Positions 32,735 through 40,054 of a DNA stretch of 64,000 bases are shown here, piece by piece. How positions within the stretch are numbered: the stretch's first letter is position 1; each line of letters begins with the position of its first letter. The DNA is from Pseudomonas sp. AOB-7. GTDB taxonomy: Bacteria; Pseudomonadota; Gammaproteobacteria; Pseudomonadales; Pseudomonadaceae. The stretch spans positions 124,001 to 188,000 of the forward strand of contig NZ_RFFK01000005.1 in assembly GCF_003696305.1 (NCBI RefSeq), read 5' to 3'. Under the pieces are notes generated by a model, which saw nothing but the letters and a program-made list of their open reading frames with translations, did no database searches and was not told where the DNA came from. A program made the translations under genes and the position numbers.

Positions 32735-32896
32735 GCGGACTTTCTCGCCGCGCTGGAACGGCCGGGCGTGGTGCGCCGGCCATTGCTGGAGTCGGATCTG
32801 CGCTGGGATATCGCCTTTATCTGGCGGCGCGACGCCTACCTGTCACGCGCGGCGCAGGCCTGGCTGGAGCTGCTGGACGAGTCCCCGACGCCGTAG
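32735..32896 (+). pseudogene. C-terminal remnant of a LysR-type regulator (probable cidR remnant)
   Basis: About 50 codons in frame to the TAG at 32894-32896. They encode DFLAALERPGVVRRPLLESD, then LRWDIAFIWRRDAYLSRAAQ and AWLELL, which is the end of a LysR effector domain (typical pattern: gvv.RPL....r.el.l.wRrd..ls.aa.afldl). No helix-turn-helix or start is present upstream, only repeats. In PAO1, as I remember, a LysR gene (PA3433, ywbI/cidR) lies here with cidA and cidB (PA3432, PA3431) between it and the aldolase gene. All of that is missing. Confidence 0.7.
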
Positions 32897-32909
32897 GCCG
32901 CCCGCGGCA

Positions 32910-33359
32910 TCAGCCCTGCAGCGCGGCGACGAACGCCTGCAGCCAAGGCTCGGCGTCGCGTTCCGGAGTGACGGTCTCGCTGGCGTCCAGGCGCAGCATC
33001 TCCACCACTTCGCGCAGGCCCAGCTCGGCGTACAGCTCGCGCACCAGCTCGCCGCCGCCGCAGAAGCTGTCGTAGCTGGAATCGCCCAGCGCCAGCACCG
33101 CGCCGGGCAGCCCCTGCCAGGCCGGCAGGTGATCGCGAATGGCGCCGTACAGCGGCAGCAAGTTGTCCGGCAGCTCGCCCATGCCGGTGGTGGAGGTCAC
33201 GGTGAGAAAGGCCTCGGGGCCGAAGGCCAGCAGCTCTTCCAGGCTCAGGTTCGGCTTGTGCCAGGCCTCCAGCCCGGCGGCCTGGAGCAGGCGCTCGGCG
33301 TGGCGGGCAACTTCTTCGGCGGTGCCGTAGACCGACCCCGAGAGGATGGCGACTTTCAT
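32910..33359 (-). CDS. Flavodoxin/MioC family protein
   Basis: FMN-binding electron carrier of 149 residues. The phosphate loop is SGSVYGTAEEVA (7-18), and the isoalloxazine loops are TSTTGMGELPDNL (55-67) and GDSSYDSFCGGG. MioC-type short-chain flavodoxins serve biotin synthase and other radical or redox enzymes. Corresponds to PA3435 by context. Convergent with the LysR remnant, 13 bases apart. Divergent from the LOV gene with a 103-base shared region. Confidence 0.9.
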   Translation of the reverse strand: MKVAILSGSVYGTAEEVARHAERLLQAAGLEAWHKPNLSLEELLAFGPEAFLTVTSTTGMGELPDNLLPLYGAIRDHLPAWQGLPGAVLALGDSSYDSFCGGGELVRELYAELGLREVVEMLRLDASETVTPERDAEPWLQAFVAALQG

Positions 33360-33462
33360 GACAACTCCTGAAACAGTGGCAAAGGCGGCGCATTATGCCG
33401 CAAGTGGACAGCCCGACCCGATGTTTTAGAATGCAGCGCACATACCCTGCGGAACCGCGCCC

Positions 33463-33900
33463 ATGATCAACGCCAAACTGCTGCAACTGGTAATCGACGC
33501 CTCCAACGACGGCATCGTGGTGGCCGAGCAGGAGGGTGACGACAACATCCTGATCTACGCCAACCCGGCCTTCGAGCGCCTCACCGGCTACGCCAGCGAA
33601 GACATCCTCTACCAGGATTGCCGCTTCCTGCAGGGCGACGACCGCGACCAGCCCGGCCTGGACGCCATCCGCCAAGCGGTCAAGACGCAGCAGCCGTGCC
33701 GGCAGATCATCCGCAACTACCGCAAGGACGGCAGCGTCTTCTGGAACGAGCTGTCGATCACCCCGGTTTTCAACGAAGGCGACCAGCTGACCTACTATAT
33801 AGGTATCCAGAAGGACGTCACCGAGCAGGTCGAGGCCCAGCAGCGCGTCAAAGCGCTGGAGGCGGAGCTGGCCGAACTCAGGGCACGCCTGGATAACTGA
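33463..33900 (+). CDS. Short LOV-domain blue-light photoreceptor
   Basis: Single LOV domain protein of 145 residues with short N-cap and C-terminal helical J-alpha-like tail. The photoactive cysteine is C53 in DCRFLQGDDRDQ, and Q116 (YYIGIQKDVT) is the glutamine that contacts FMN N5. Sequence and length match the short LOV proteins PpSB1-LOV and PpSB2-LOV of P. putida, which form a cysteinyl-FMN adduct in blue light and dimerise. It has no effector domain, so it must signal through a partner. A MerR/LitR regulator lies 0.9 kb downstream. Confidence 0.92.
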   Translation: MINAKLLQLVIDASNDGIVVAEQEGDDNILIYANPAFERLTGYASEDILYQDCRFLQGDDRDQPGLDAIRQAVKTQQPCRQIIRNYRKDGSVFWNELSITPVFNEGDQLTYYIGIQKDVTEQVEAQQRVKALEAELAELRARLDN

Positions 33901-33965
33901 CGAACGCACACAACTCTCGCTGCGGGACGCGGTCTGAAGGTGCTGGACTCTAGGTAGTATCCGCC

Positions 33966-34580
33966 ATGCAAAGCGACCCGCTGCTGACCCAAGCCGAGTT
34001 GGATTTCATCCAGCAACTCAGCTCGCCACAACCCCGCAAACGCCGCCCCAGTGAAGCGCAAACACGGCGCCTGGCCATCGGCGCACAATTGCGCGAGCTG
34101 CTCAACCAGTTGAGCAGCGACGAGCAGCTAAGCCTGGACACCCACAGCGACAATCAGCACCTGAGTTTTCCCTTGCGCCTGATCCAGGACGGCCAGAGCG
34201 GTTCACGCCTGGAGCTGGACGCACCGCTGATCTTCGAGCAAGGCGTCAGCGAACGTCCATGGCGCCTGTCCCTCGCCGCCCCGCTGCCCCTGCTGGACCG
34301 ACGAGAACGCCCCAGTGGCCTGCAGGTAGTGGAGCTGTCGAACAACGGCATGCTGGTGCAGCACAACAATCCCGGCAACCCGGCCAAGGATCAGCTGCTG
34401 CAGCTGCTGTTGCCGCAACAGCGCCGCGTGCAGTTGCGCGCCCGCCTGGTACGGCGCATCGGCAAGGCCCGCTACGCCTACAGCCTGCAAACCCTGCACG
34501 ACGAAGACGAGCAGACGCTGCGCCAATACCTCTTCGAACAGCACAGCGACCGCCAGCGGCGCAGCGACCCGGTCACCTGA
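33966..34580 (+). CDS. PilZ-like domain protein
   Basis: Protein of 204 residues. The N-terminal 50 are Gln/Arg-rich and contain PRKRRPSEAQTRR. The C-terminal half has the PilZ-like strand SGLQVVELSNNGMLVQHNN (ELSxxGM resembles the (D/N)xSxxG motif), followed by barrel strands and a helix. The c-di-GMP-binding RxxxR could be RRERP before it, but the match is imperfect. It follows the LOV gene by 65 bases on the same strand, so a LOV/PilZ operon is likely and light may influence c-di-GMP output. Confidence 0.68.
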   Translation: MQSDPLLTQAELDFIQQLSSPQPRKRRPSEAQTRRLAIGAQLRELLNQLSSDEQLSLDTHSDNQHLSFPLRLIQDGQSGSRLELDAPLIFEQGVSERPWRLSLAAPLPLLDRRERPSGLQVVELSNNGMLVQHNNPGNPAKDQLLQLLLPQQRRVQLRARLVRRIGKARYAYSLQTLHDEDEQTLRQYLFEQHSDRQRRSDPVT

Positions 34581-34593
34581 GCGCCGCCGCGGA

Positions 34594-34643
34594 AGAAAAA
34601 ATCCGATAGCCGAAGGGGATAGGAGAGGGCTGGCTATCGGATT
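34594..34643 (-). terminator. Intrinsic terminator on the minus strand downstream of the MerR gene
   Basis: Minus-strand stem AATCCGATAGCC with GGCTATCGGATT (12 base pairs, 20-base loop) followed by TTTTTT. It is 180 bases beyond the MerR stop codon. It could end the MerR mRNA or a separate small RNA started at the TGTACA boxes at 34720-34736. Confidence 0.82.
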
Positions 34644-34719
34644 GCGCAGTCGGTCGAGCTTCCGCCGTGCAACCTTAGCGGCCGCGAGTCGCGACGGTAA
34701 GCCCTACACACGATCACAA

Positions 34720-34736
34720 TGTACAACTCTTGTACA
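34720..34736. promoter_or_regulatory. Tandem TGTACA boxes in the MerR 3' region
   Basis: TGTACA at 34720-34725 and 34731-34736, 11 bases apart (AATGTACAACTCTTGTACAA). The motif and spacing are the same as at 35841-35858, and the motif is the core of LitR/CarH-type MerR operators. On the minus strand TTGTAC could act as a -35 for a transcript ending at the 34594-34643 terminator; no clear -10 is visible. The remainder of the 34581-34824 gap contains no ORF. Confidence 0.5.
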
Positions 34737-34824
34737 ACTAATTTTCGTCACCGACAAGCGTTTTCGCGCACGCTCACGCGCCCGGCTCCCGGCAGACGGG
34801 ATAAGCGGCACGTGCGGACGGGGA

Positions 34825-35790
34825 TCAGGTATCGAGGTGACCGGCGAGAAACTGCTGCAGACGTCGCTGCATCAGCCGCCCTTCATTGCCCAGGCAGGCA
34901 ATCGGCGAACCGGCCAGGCTCTCCTCGGCCAGGTCGGCGCTGTCGCCGGCCAGCAACAGCGGGCAGTCCAGCGCCAGCGCCAGGCGCGACAGCTGCCGCG
35001 GCAGCTCGTCGCTGGGCGGCTGGTTGCTGAACAGCACCAGCGCCTGCGGCTGCATCTTCTCGCACACCAGCGGCAGCTCGGCCAACGGCTGGCCAACGCC
35101 GAGCACGCTGACGCCGATATCGAGGCTGCCCAGCAGCAGCGCGGCGACCAGCAGCTCCAGCTCGCGACAATGCCCCGGCAAGGCGGCGAGCAGCACCCTT
35201 TCCTCGACGCTACCGCGGCCCAGTTGCAGGCGCTGCAGGCAACGTCCGCGCAGGAAGCTGTCGAGCAGCAGCCATTCGCTGCACTGGCCGAACTCGTCCT
35301 GGCGCAGCAGCAGGGTCTGCCACACCGGCATGAGGATGTCCTGGAACACCACCGGCAGCGGGTAGGAGGAGAAGATCTGGCCGTACAGGCGCTCCAGACG
35401 CAGCTCGTCGAAATCGCCGAGGGCGCGGCGGACCTGCCCCTGCCACTCGCTCCATTCGCCGGCGCTGACTTCCTCGTAGGCCGGCGTCGCCGCGCTGCGA
35501 GCGCCGGCGCTCTTGGCCAGGATCTTGCCGACCTTGCTCACCGCCACGCCGCGCTCGATCCAGGCCAGGATGCTGCGCACCGCCTCGATGTCGGCCTGCG
35601 AATAAAGGCGATGGCCGCTGTCGGTGCGGGTCGGCTGGATCAATCCGTAGCGTCGTTCCCAGGCCCGCAGGGTGACCGGGTTGACGCCGGTCAGGCGCGA
35701 GACTTCGCGGATCGGGAATAACTCTTCCTGTTTCAGGGCGCTGGACGCGAGCAGAGGGGCACCGGCGAGTTCAGGCATGGCTTCGGGCAT
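34825..35790 (-). CDS. MerR/LitR-class regulator with cobalamin-domain-like C-terminus
   Basis: Regulator of 321 residues. The MerR helix-turn-helix is at about 24-75 (FPIREVSRLTGVNPVTLRAWERRYGLIQP). The C-terminal region has the helical bundle plus Rossmann layout of CarH/LitR (about 115-315). The B12 contacts of class I LitR are missing: the W-x9-EH motif reads ...SEW here, and D-x-H-x-x-G reads P-G-H-C-R-E. That is the situation of the class II LitR proteins of P. putida, which respond to light through a LOV partner. Paired TGTACA boxes and a TACAAT -10 (35812-35817, minus) lie just upstream. Confidence 0.87.
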   Translation of the reverse strand: MPEAMPELAGAPLLASSALKQEELFPIREVSRLTGVNPVTLRAWERRYGLIQPTRTDSGHRLYSQADIEAVRSILAWIERGVAVSKVGKILAKSAGARSAATPAYEEVSAGEWSEWQGQVRRALGDFDELRLERLYGQIFSSYPLPVVFQDILMPVWQTLLLRQDEFGQCSEWLLLDSFLRGRCLQRLQLGRGSVEERVLLAALPGHCRELELLVAALLLGSLDIGVSVLGVGQPLAELPLVCEKMQPQALVLFSNQPPSDELPRQLSRLALALDCPLLLAGDSADLAEESLAGSPIACLGNEGRLMQRRLQQFLAGHLDT

Positions 35791-35811
35791 CGCGGCAGAA
35801 AAGGTGCCGGC

Positions 35812-35858
35812 ATTGTAACCCAGGCCCCGACGCGCTTACATTGTACAAAACCTGTACA
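35812..35858 (-). promoter_or_regulatory. Promoter/operator between the MerR and DCC genes
   Basis: TTGTACA at 35841-35847 and CTGTACA at 35852-35858, 11 bases apart. A minus-strand -10 TACAAT lies at 35812-35817, with an ATGTAA -35 candidate 18 bases further upstream that abuts the boxes. The boxes are therefore placed for autoregulation of the MerR gene. They are also only about 11 bases before the DCC-protein ATG, so the same sites could control both directions. Confidence 0.6.
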
Positions 35859-35868
35859 AGGCATCCCC

Positions 35869-36306
35869 ATGCGCGATCCCACCTGGCCACTCACCCTCTA
35901 CTACGACGGCGCCTGCCCGCTCTGCGCCCGCGAGATCGCCCTGCTGCGCCGCCATGCCGCCCGCGAACGGCTGCGGCTGGTGGATATCGCCGCCGCGGAC
36001 TTCGACCCGCAGCCGCTGGGCCTGGCACTGTCGACCCTGCAGGCCCGCCTGCATGCACGCTGGGCCGACGGCCGCTGGCTGGTCGGGCTCGATGCCAGCC
36101 TGGCCAGCTGGCAGGCCGCCGGCCTCGGCGCCTGGGTCGCGCCGCTGGGCTGGCGCGCGCTGCGCCCGCTGCTGGAGTGGGGCTATCGGCTGTTCTGCCG
36201 TCTGCGCCCGCACCTGGCGCGGCTGCCGCACCCCGATGGTGCGCGGCGCTGCCGGCAGAACGCGGCCTGCACGCCGCCACGCCCGCCATCGCACGACGCT
36301 GGCTAA
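35869..36306 (+). CDS. DCC family thiol-disulfide oxidoreductase (DUF393)
   Basis: Protein of 145 residues with the family hallmark YYDGACPLCAREI: D13 and the C16-x2-C19 pair of a thioredoxin-like fold. The C-terminal 30 residues are basic and Cys-containing (RRCRQNAAC). In light-regulated Pseudomonas operons DCC proteins are frequent companions of photolyase and LitR genes; here it is divergent from the MerR/LitR gene. Substrate unknown. The ATG lies immediately after the TGTACA boxes, so the leader must be very short or the start of transcription lies elsewhere. Confidence 0.85.
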   Translation: MRDPTWPLTLYYDGACPLCAREIALLRRHAARERLRLVDIAAADFDPQPLGLALSTLQARLHARWADGRWLVGLDASLASWQAAGLGAWVAPLGWRALRPLLEWGYRLFCRLRPHLARLPHPDGARRCRQNAACTPPRPPSHDAG

Positions 36307-36417
36307 TTGGCGCAAAAGCGGAATAATCCTTGCTGCATTCCTACCCGGCGCATCACCCCGCGCCGCGTACGCCCCAGGCCACACCCCGGCCACGGGCCAG
36401 CTTCGAGGAGATACACG

Positions 36418-36981
36418 ATGTCCCCGGTTACCCTGATGGTGGCGCGCCGCGTCGCCCACGGCCGCTATCACGACTTCATCGCCTGGCTGCGCGAAGGCGA
36501 ACACCTGGCCACCGACTTCCCCGGCTACCTCGGCTCCGGCGTGCTGGCGCCGCCGTCCGGCGACGACGAATTCCAGATCGTCTTTCGTTTCAGCGACGAG
36601 CAGACCATGGCCTCCTGGGAGCATTCCGCCTCGCGCCAGGCCTGGCTGCAGCGCGGCAGCGGGCTGTTCGCCCAGCCCCAGGAAAAACGCGCCGTCGGCC
36701 TCGACGCCTGGTTCGGCAGCGTGTACCGCCAGCCGCCGCGCTGGAAGCAGAGCATCGCCATCTGGCTGGCGTTCTTCCCGGTCTCGCTGGCCTTCAACCT
36801 GCTGTTCGGCCCGGCGCTAGGCGACCTCTCGCTGGTCGTCCGGGTGCTGCTCAGCACCCTGGCCCTGACCCCACTGATGACCTACCTGTTCATTCCCCTG
36901 GCCACCCGCCTGCTGGCGCCCTGGCTGCTGGCCGACAGCGGGCGCCTGGACGCACGCCAGGACCTGCCCGGCAAGCCCTGA
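36418..36981 (+). CDS. Antibiotic-biosynthesis-monooxygenase-like membrane protein
   Basis: Protein of 187 residues. The N-terminal dimeric alpha/beta-barrel domain of ABM type (SPVTLMVARRVAHGRYHDFIAWL, then YLGSGVLAPPSG and EFQIVFRFSDEQTMASWEHS) is followed by a linker and two membrane helices (about 120-140 and 145-165). ABM proteins with such tails are common in Pseudomonas and unassigned. GAGGAG at 36405-36410 fixes this ATG within a longer open frame. Same strand as the DCC gene, 111 bases downstream. Confidence 0.8.
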   Translation: MSPVTLMVARRVAHGRYHDFIAWLREGEHLATDFPGYLGSGVLAPPSGDDEFQIVFRFSDEQTMASWEHSASRQAWLQRGSGLFAQPQEKRAVGLDAWFGSVYRQPPRWKQSIAIWLAFFPVSLAFNLLFGPALGDLSLVVRVLLSTLALTPLMTYLFIPLATRLLAPWLLADSGRLDARQDLPGKP

Positions 36982-37260
36982 TCAGAGCGGCAGGCGCAAC
37001 CCGGCGTGGCCCTGGTGCAACGCCGGTCGAGCGATGATTTCGTCGTGCACCTCACTCTGCAACAGGTACAGAGCATCCACCCCGCACTGACGCAGACGCC
37101 GCTTCAGCGGCGCCAGCGCCAGGCTGGGCGGCCCCAGCCAAGGGCGACGACCGTCGGCACACAGCGCCCGCGCGCGGTAACCCGCCGCGCGCAGCACCAG
37201 CACCTCGATGCGCAGCACGCTCCCCGCGCGCCAGGCCACACGCAACTCGCGCCAGCTCAT
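36982..37260 (-). CDS. Small DUF6482-like protein
   Basis: Protein of 92 residues. The pattern VLRIEVLVLRAAGYRARALCADGRRPWLGPPSL, then LKRRLRQCGVDALYLLQSEVHDEIIARPA, resembles DUF6482 proteins of Pseudomonas (final hQs.yDEmi signature). No known function. GAGG lies 6 bases before the ATG at 37260; an upstream in-frame ATG at 37311 lacks a site and would run through the promoter. Its stop abuts the ABM gene stop (convergent, no gap). A TGTACA box is about 33 bases upstream. Confidence 0.65.
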   Translation of the reverse strand: MSWRELRVAWRAGSVLRIEVLVLRAAGYRARALCADGRRPWLGPPSLALAPLKRRLRQCGVDALYLLQSEVHDEIIARPALHQGHAGLRLPL

Positions 37261-37292
37261 CCACACCTCACACCTATACAGAGATAAGTTTT

Positions 37293-37299
37293 TTGTACA
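37293..37299 (-). promoter_or_regulatory. TGTACA box before the DUF6482-like gene
   Basis: TTGTACA in an AT-rich stretch (37264-37360). On the minus strand TTGCAT and TGTATA with an 18-base spacer give a possible promoter, with the TGTACA overlapping the start of the spacer. Same core as the other five boxes between 34.7 and 37.4 kb. Confidence 0.45.
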
Positions 37300-37405
37300 T
37301 GCAAAGAGCAAATTTTCTACAGGCCAGAGAAAATTAAAAACCCTTGAAGCTCAATGAAATAGCGAAAACAAGCGCTTTTCCTGAAAAACCACAGGCGCGG
37401 CATGG

Positions 37406-37413
37406 TTGTACAA
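37406..37413 (+). promoter_or_regulatory. TTGTACAA box before folM
   Basis: TTGTACAA, a perfect palindrome, 112 bases upstream of the folM ATG, followed by TATAGC at 37427-37432 as a poor -10. It places the fol operon under the same candidate MerR/LitR control as the divergent and neighbouring genes. Confidence 0.5.
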
Positions 37414-37524
37414 GTTGCCGAGCTGGTATAGCTTTACTCCAGGTTCGGCCGGTGCCGTTTCCCTACTGGTCAGGTAACCCGAAGCGGTGCCGCTGAACCC
37501 TCCCTTTTTCCGCCAGGGCCCGAG

Positions 37525-38235
37525 ATGAGCGCTGCCAGCCTTCCCATCCTGATCACCGGCGCCAGCCAGCGAGTCGGCCTGTACTGCGCCGAACGCCTGC
37601 TCGATGCCGGCCAGCCAGTGATCCTCAGCTACCGCCACGAACGCGAGGGTGTGCAGCGCCTGCGTCAGCGCGGCGCCCTGTGCCTGCCGGCGGACTTTCG
37701 CGACGAGGCCAGCATCCTCGCCTTCGTCGACGCGGTGAAATGCCACACCGACGGCCTGCGCGCCATCGTCCACAACGCCTCGGACTGGCTCAGCGAGACG
37801 CCGGGCGACGAGGCGGCGGCCTTCCAGCAGCTGTTCGCCGTGCACATGCTCGCGCCCTACCTGATCAACCTGCACTGCGCCGAGCTGCTGCAGCACGCCA
37901 GCCCGGCCGACATCGTCCATGTCAGCGACGACGTGACGCGCAAGGGCAGCGCCAAGCGCCCCGCCTACTGCGCCAGCAAGGCCGGCCTGGAGAGCCTGAC
38001 GCTGTCGTTCGCCGCACGCTTCGCGCCGCACATCAAGGTCAACGGCATCGCCCCGGCGCTGCTGATGTTCAACCAGGACGACGACGCCGAGTATCGCCAG
38101 CAGACCCTGGCCAAGTCGGCGCTGGGCATCGAGCCCGGCCCGGAAGCCTTCTACCTGAGCCTGCGCTACCTGCTGGACAACCCCTACCTGACCGGCACCA
38201 CCCTGACCCTCAACGGCGGCCGCCACCTCAAGTGA
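37525..38235 (+). CDS. folM: Dihydromonapterin/dihydrofolate reductase, FolM type
   Basis: SDR-family pteridine reductase of 236 residues: [19 protein letters not shown] (pterin-specific S-Q-R-V after TGA), [21 protein letters not shown] and YCASKAG active-site segments, ending [11 protein letters not shown]. FolM reduces dihydromonapterin to tetrahydromonapterin, the cofactor of phenylalanine hydroxylase in Pseudomonas. Clustered with folE and folX in the order of PA3437-PA3439. Starts an operon; a TTGTACAA box is upstream. Confidence 0.9.
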   Translation: MSAASLPILITGASQRVGLYCAERLLDAGQPVILSYRHEREGVQRLRQRGALCLPADFRDEASILAFVDAVKCHTDGLRAIVHNASDWLSETPGDEAAAFQQLFAVHMLAPYLINLHCAELLQHASPADIVHVSDDVTRKGSAKRPAYCASKAGLESLTLSFAARFAPHIKVNGIAPALLMFNQDDDAEYRQQTLAKSALGIEPGPEAFYLSLRYLLDNPYLTGTTLTLNGGRHLK

Positions 38236-38257
38236 GGCGGCGCCAAGGACAACTGCC

Positions 38258-38818
38258 ATGCACCCACATCTGCCCCAGCACTACCGCGAGATCCTCATCG
38301 GCCTGGGCGAGAATCCCGAGCGCGAGGGCCTGCTCGACACCCCCAAGCGCGCGGCCAAGGCCATGCAGTACCTCTGCCACGGCTACCAGCAGTCGCTGGA
38401 AGAGATAGTCAACGGCGCGCTGTTCGCCTCGGACAACGACGAGATGGTGATCGTCAAGGACATCGAGCTGTACTCGCTGTGCGAGCACCACCTGCTGCCC
38501 TTCATCGGCAAGGCGCACGTCGCCTACATCCCCACCGGCAAGGTGCTGGGCCTGTCCAAGGTGGCGCGCATCGTCGACATGTTCGCCCGCCGCCTGCAGA
38601 TCCAGGAGAACCTGACCAAGCAGATCGCCGATGCGATCCAGCGCGTGACCAACGCCGCCGGCGTCGCCGTGGTGATCGAGGCCAAGCACATGTGCATGAT
38701 GATGCGCGGGGTGGAGAAGCAGAACTCGGTGATGAGCAGCTCGGTGATGCTTGGCGCCTTCCGCGAGTCCTGCAACACTCGCCACGAATTTTTGCAACTG
38801 ATCGGACGGAGCAAGTAA
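38258..38818 (+). CDS. folE: GTP cyclohydrolase I
   Basis: First step of pterin synthesis: GTP to 7,8-dihydroneopterin triphosphate. The 186-residue enzyme has the zinc/active-site motif LCEHHLLPF (about 72-80), [21 protein letters not shown] and the C-terminal [12 protein letters not shown] with the other zinc cysteine. In context it supplies monapterin synthesis rather than bulk folate, since it sits between folM and folX. The stop TAA overlaps the folX ATG by one base. Confidence 0.96.
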   Translation: MHPHLPQHYREILIGLGENPEREGLLDTPKRAAKAMQYLCHGYQQSLEEIVNGALFASDNDEMVIVKDIELYSLCEHHLLPFIGKAHVAYIPTGKVLGLSKVARIVDMFARRLQIQENLTKQIADAIQRVTNAAGVAVVIEAKHMCMMMRGVEKQNSVMSSSVMLGAFRESCNTRHEFLQLIGRSK

Positions 38819-39189
38819 TGCCGCGACTGGAACCCGGAATGGCGCGCATCCGCGTCAAGGACCTGCGCCTGCGCACCTATATCGGCATCAAGGAGGAGGA
38901 GATCAACAACAAGCAGGACGTGCTGATCAACCTGACCATCCTCTATCCGGCGGTCGACGCCGTGCAGGTCAACGACATCGACCACGCGCTGAACTACCGC
39001 ACCATCACCAAGGCGATCATCGCCCACGTCGAGGGCAACCGCTTCGCCCTGCTCGAACGCCTGACCCAGGAAATCCTCGACTTGGTCATGGCCCACCAGG
39101 CGGTGCGCTACGCCGAGGTGGAAGTGGACAAACCGCACGCCCTGCGTTTCGCCGAGTCGGTGTCCATTACCCTGGCCGGCCACCGCTAA
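38818..39189 (+). CDS. folX: Dihydroneopterin triphosphate 2'-epimerase
   Basis: Protein of 123 residues of the FolB/FolX tunnelling fold: [33 protein letters not shown] has the conserved GI-x-x-E-E, and [15 protein letters not shown] and [13 protein letters not shown] contain the active-site Tyr, Glu and Lys region. FolX epimerises dihydroneopterin triphosphate to the monapterin form used by FolM. Translationally coupled to folE through TAATG. Completes a folM-folE-folX tetrahydromonapterin operon. Confidence 0.93.
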   Translation: MPRLEPGMARIRVKDLRLRTYIGIKEEEINNKQDVLINLTILYPAVDAVQVNDIDHALNYRTITKAIIAHVEGNRFALLERLTQEILDLVMAHQAVRYAEVEVDKPHALRFAESVSITLAGHR

Positions 39190-39266
39190 GCGGCGCCGCG
39201 GTCGGCTTGCCGGCCCCGCGAGGGGCTCTTATCATCGCCGCCACCGCCCGCCCCGGAGAGCCCGAG

Positions 39267-39560
39267 ATGACCGAGCAAGAACGCCTCGAACTGGAAGCCG
39301 CCGCCTTCCGCAGCCTGGTGCAGCACCTGCGCACCCGCCCCGACGTGCAGAACATCGAGCTGATGAACCTGGCTGGCTTCTGCCGCAACTGTCTGTCCAA
39401 GTGGTACAAGGCCGCCGCCGACGACCTCGGCGTCGAGCTGAGCCCCGACCAGGCCCGCGAAGCGGTCTACGGCATGCCCTATGCCGAGTGGAAGGCCAAG
39501 TACCAGAAGGACGCCACACCCGAACAGCAGGCCGCCTTCGACAAGGGGAACAAGGCATGA
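39267..39560 (+). CDS. DUF1244 family protein
   Basis: Protein of 97 residues: MTEQERLELEAAAFRSLVQHLRTRPDVQNIELMNLAGFCRNCLSKWY, characteristic of DUF1244 (C-R-N-C motif in a small helical fold). Function unknown; the two cysteines could bind metal. GGAGAG precedes the ATG. Overlaps the HopJ-family gene by 4 bases (ATGA), so the two are co-translated. Confidence 0.85.
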   Translation: MTEQERLELEAAAFRSLVQHLRTRPDVQNIELMNLAGFCRNCLSKWYKAAADDLGVELSPDQAREAVYGMPYAEWKAKYQKDATPEQQAAFDKGNKA

Positions 39561-39898
39561 GCGCCCTCGCCGACTTCCGCCGCCGCCTGCAGCAGGACGA
39601 CTTCGCCTTCGCCGAGACCCTGGCCTTCGTCGCCGCGCACTACCACTACCAGCCCAGCGCCTTTCGCAACGGCAGCGTGGACAACGCCGCCGGGCAGAAC
39701 GAAGGCTCGTGCAAGACCCTCGGCCTGGCCCGGCTCGAAGGCTTCAGCCTGGACGAAACCCTGCGCTGCTTCGGCGAGCACTACCGCAGCGTGCTGGCCA
39801 CCCCGGACGGCAGCGATCACGGCAATATCCGTGCGCTGATGGCCCACGGCCTGAATGGCGTGCGGTTCGAGCAGGCACCGCTGCGCCGCCAGGACTGA
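39557..39898 (+). CDS. HopJ type III effector family protein
   Basis: Protein of 113 residues matching the HopJ family: FAFAETLAFVAAHYHYQPSAFRNGSVDNAAGQNEGSCKTLGLARLEG and ETLRCFGEHYRSVL. The name derives from P. syringae, but the family is spread through non-pathogens and has no proven effector role. No type III secretion gene or hrp box is nearby, so a housekeeping role is more likely. Coupled to the DUF1244 gene. Confidence 0.85.
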   Translation: MSALADFRRRLQQDDFAFAETLAFVAAHYHYQPSAFRNGSVDNAAGQNEGSCKTLGLARLEGFSLDETLRCFGEHYRSVLATPDGSDHGNIRALMAHGLNGVRFEQAPLRRQD

Positions 39899-40054
39899 TC
39901 CAGCCGCGCAACAATTTGCGCAACTGTCGGCAAAAGCTGACAGACATCACAAAACCAAGCGCTTATCCTGCGCGCCATGAGAGTCACCAGGGAAGGGGCT
40001 CGGCGCGATCCGTGCGGCACTTCCCGTGGTGCGTACACGGCATGGAGTCGCCCG

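Noticed and set aside
39557..39898. HopJ protein as a type III secreted effector
   Set aside because: No type III secretion genes, chaperone or hrp-type promoter nearby; the family occurs widely in non-pathogens.
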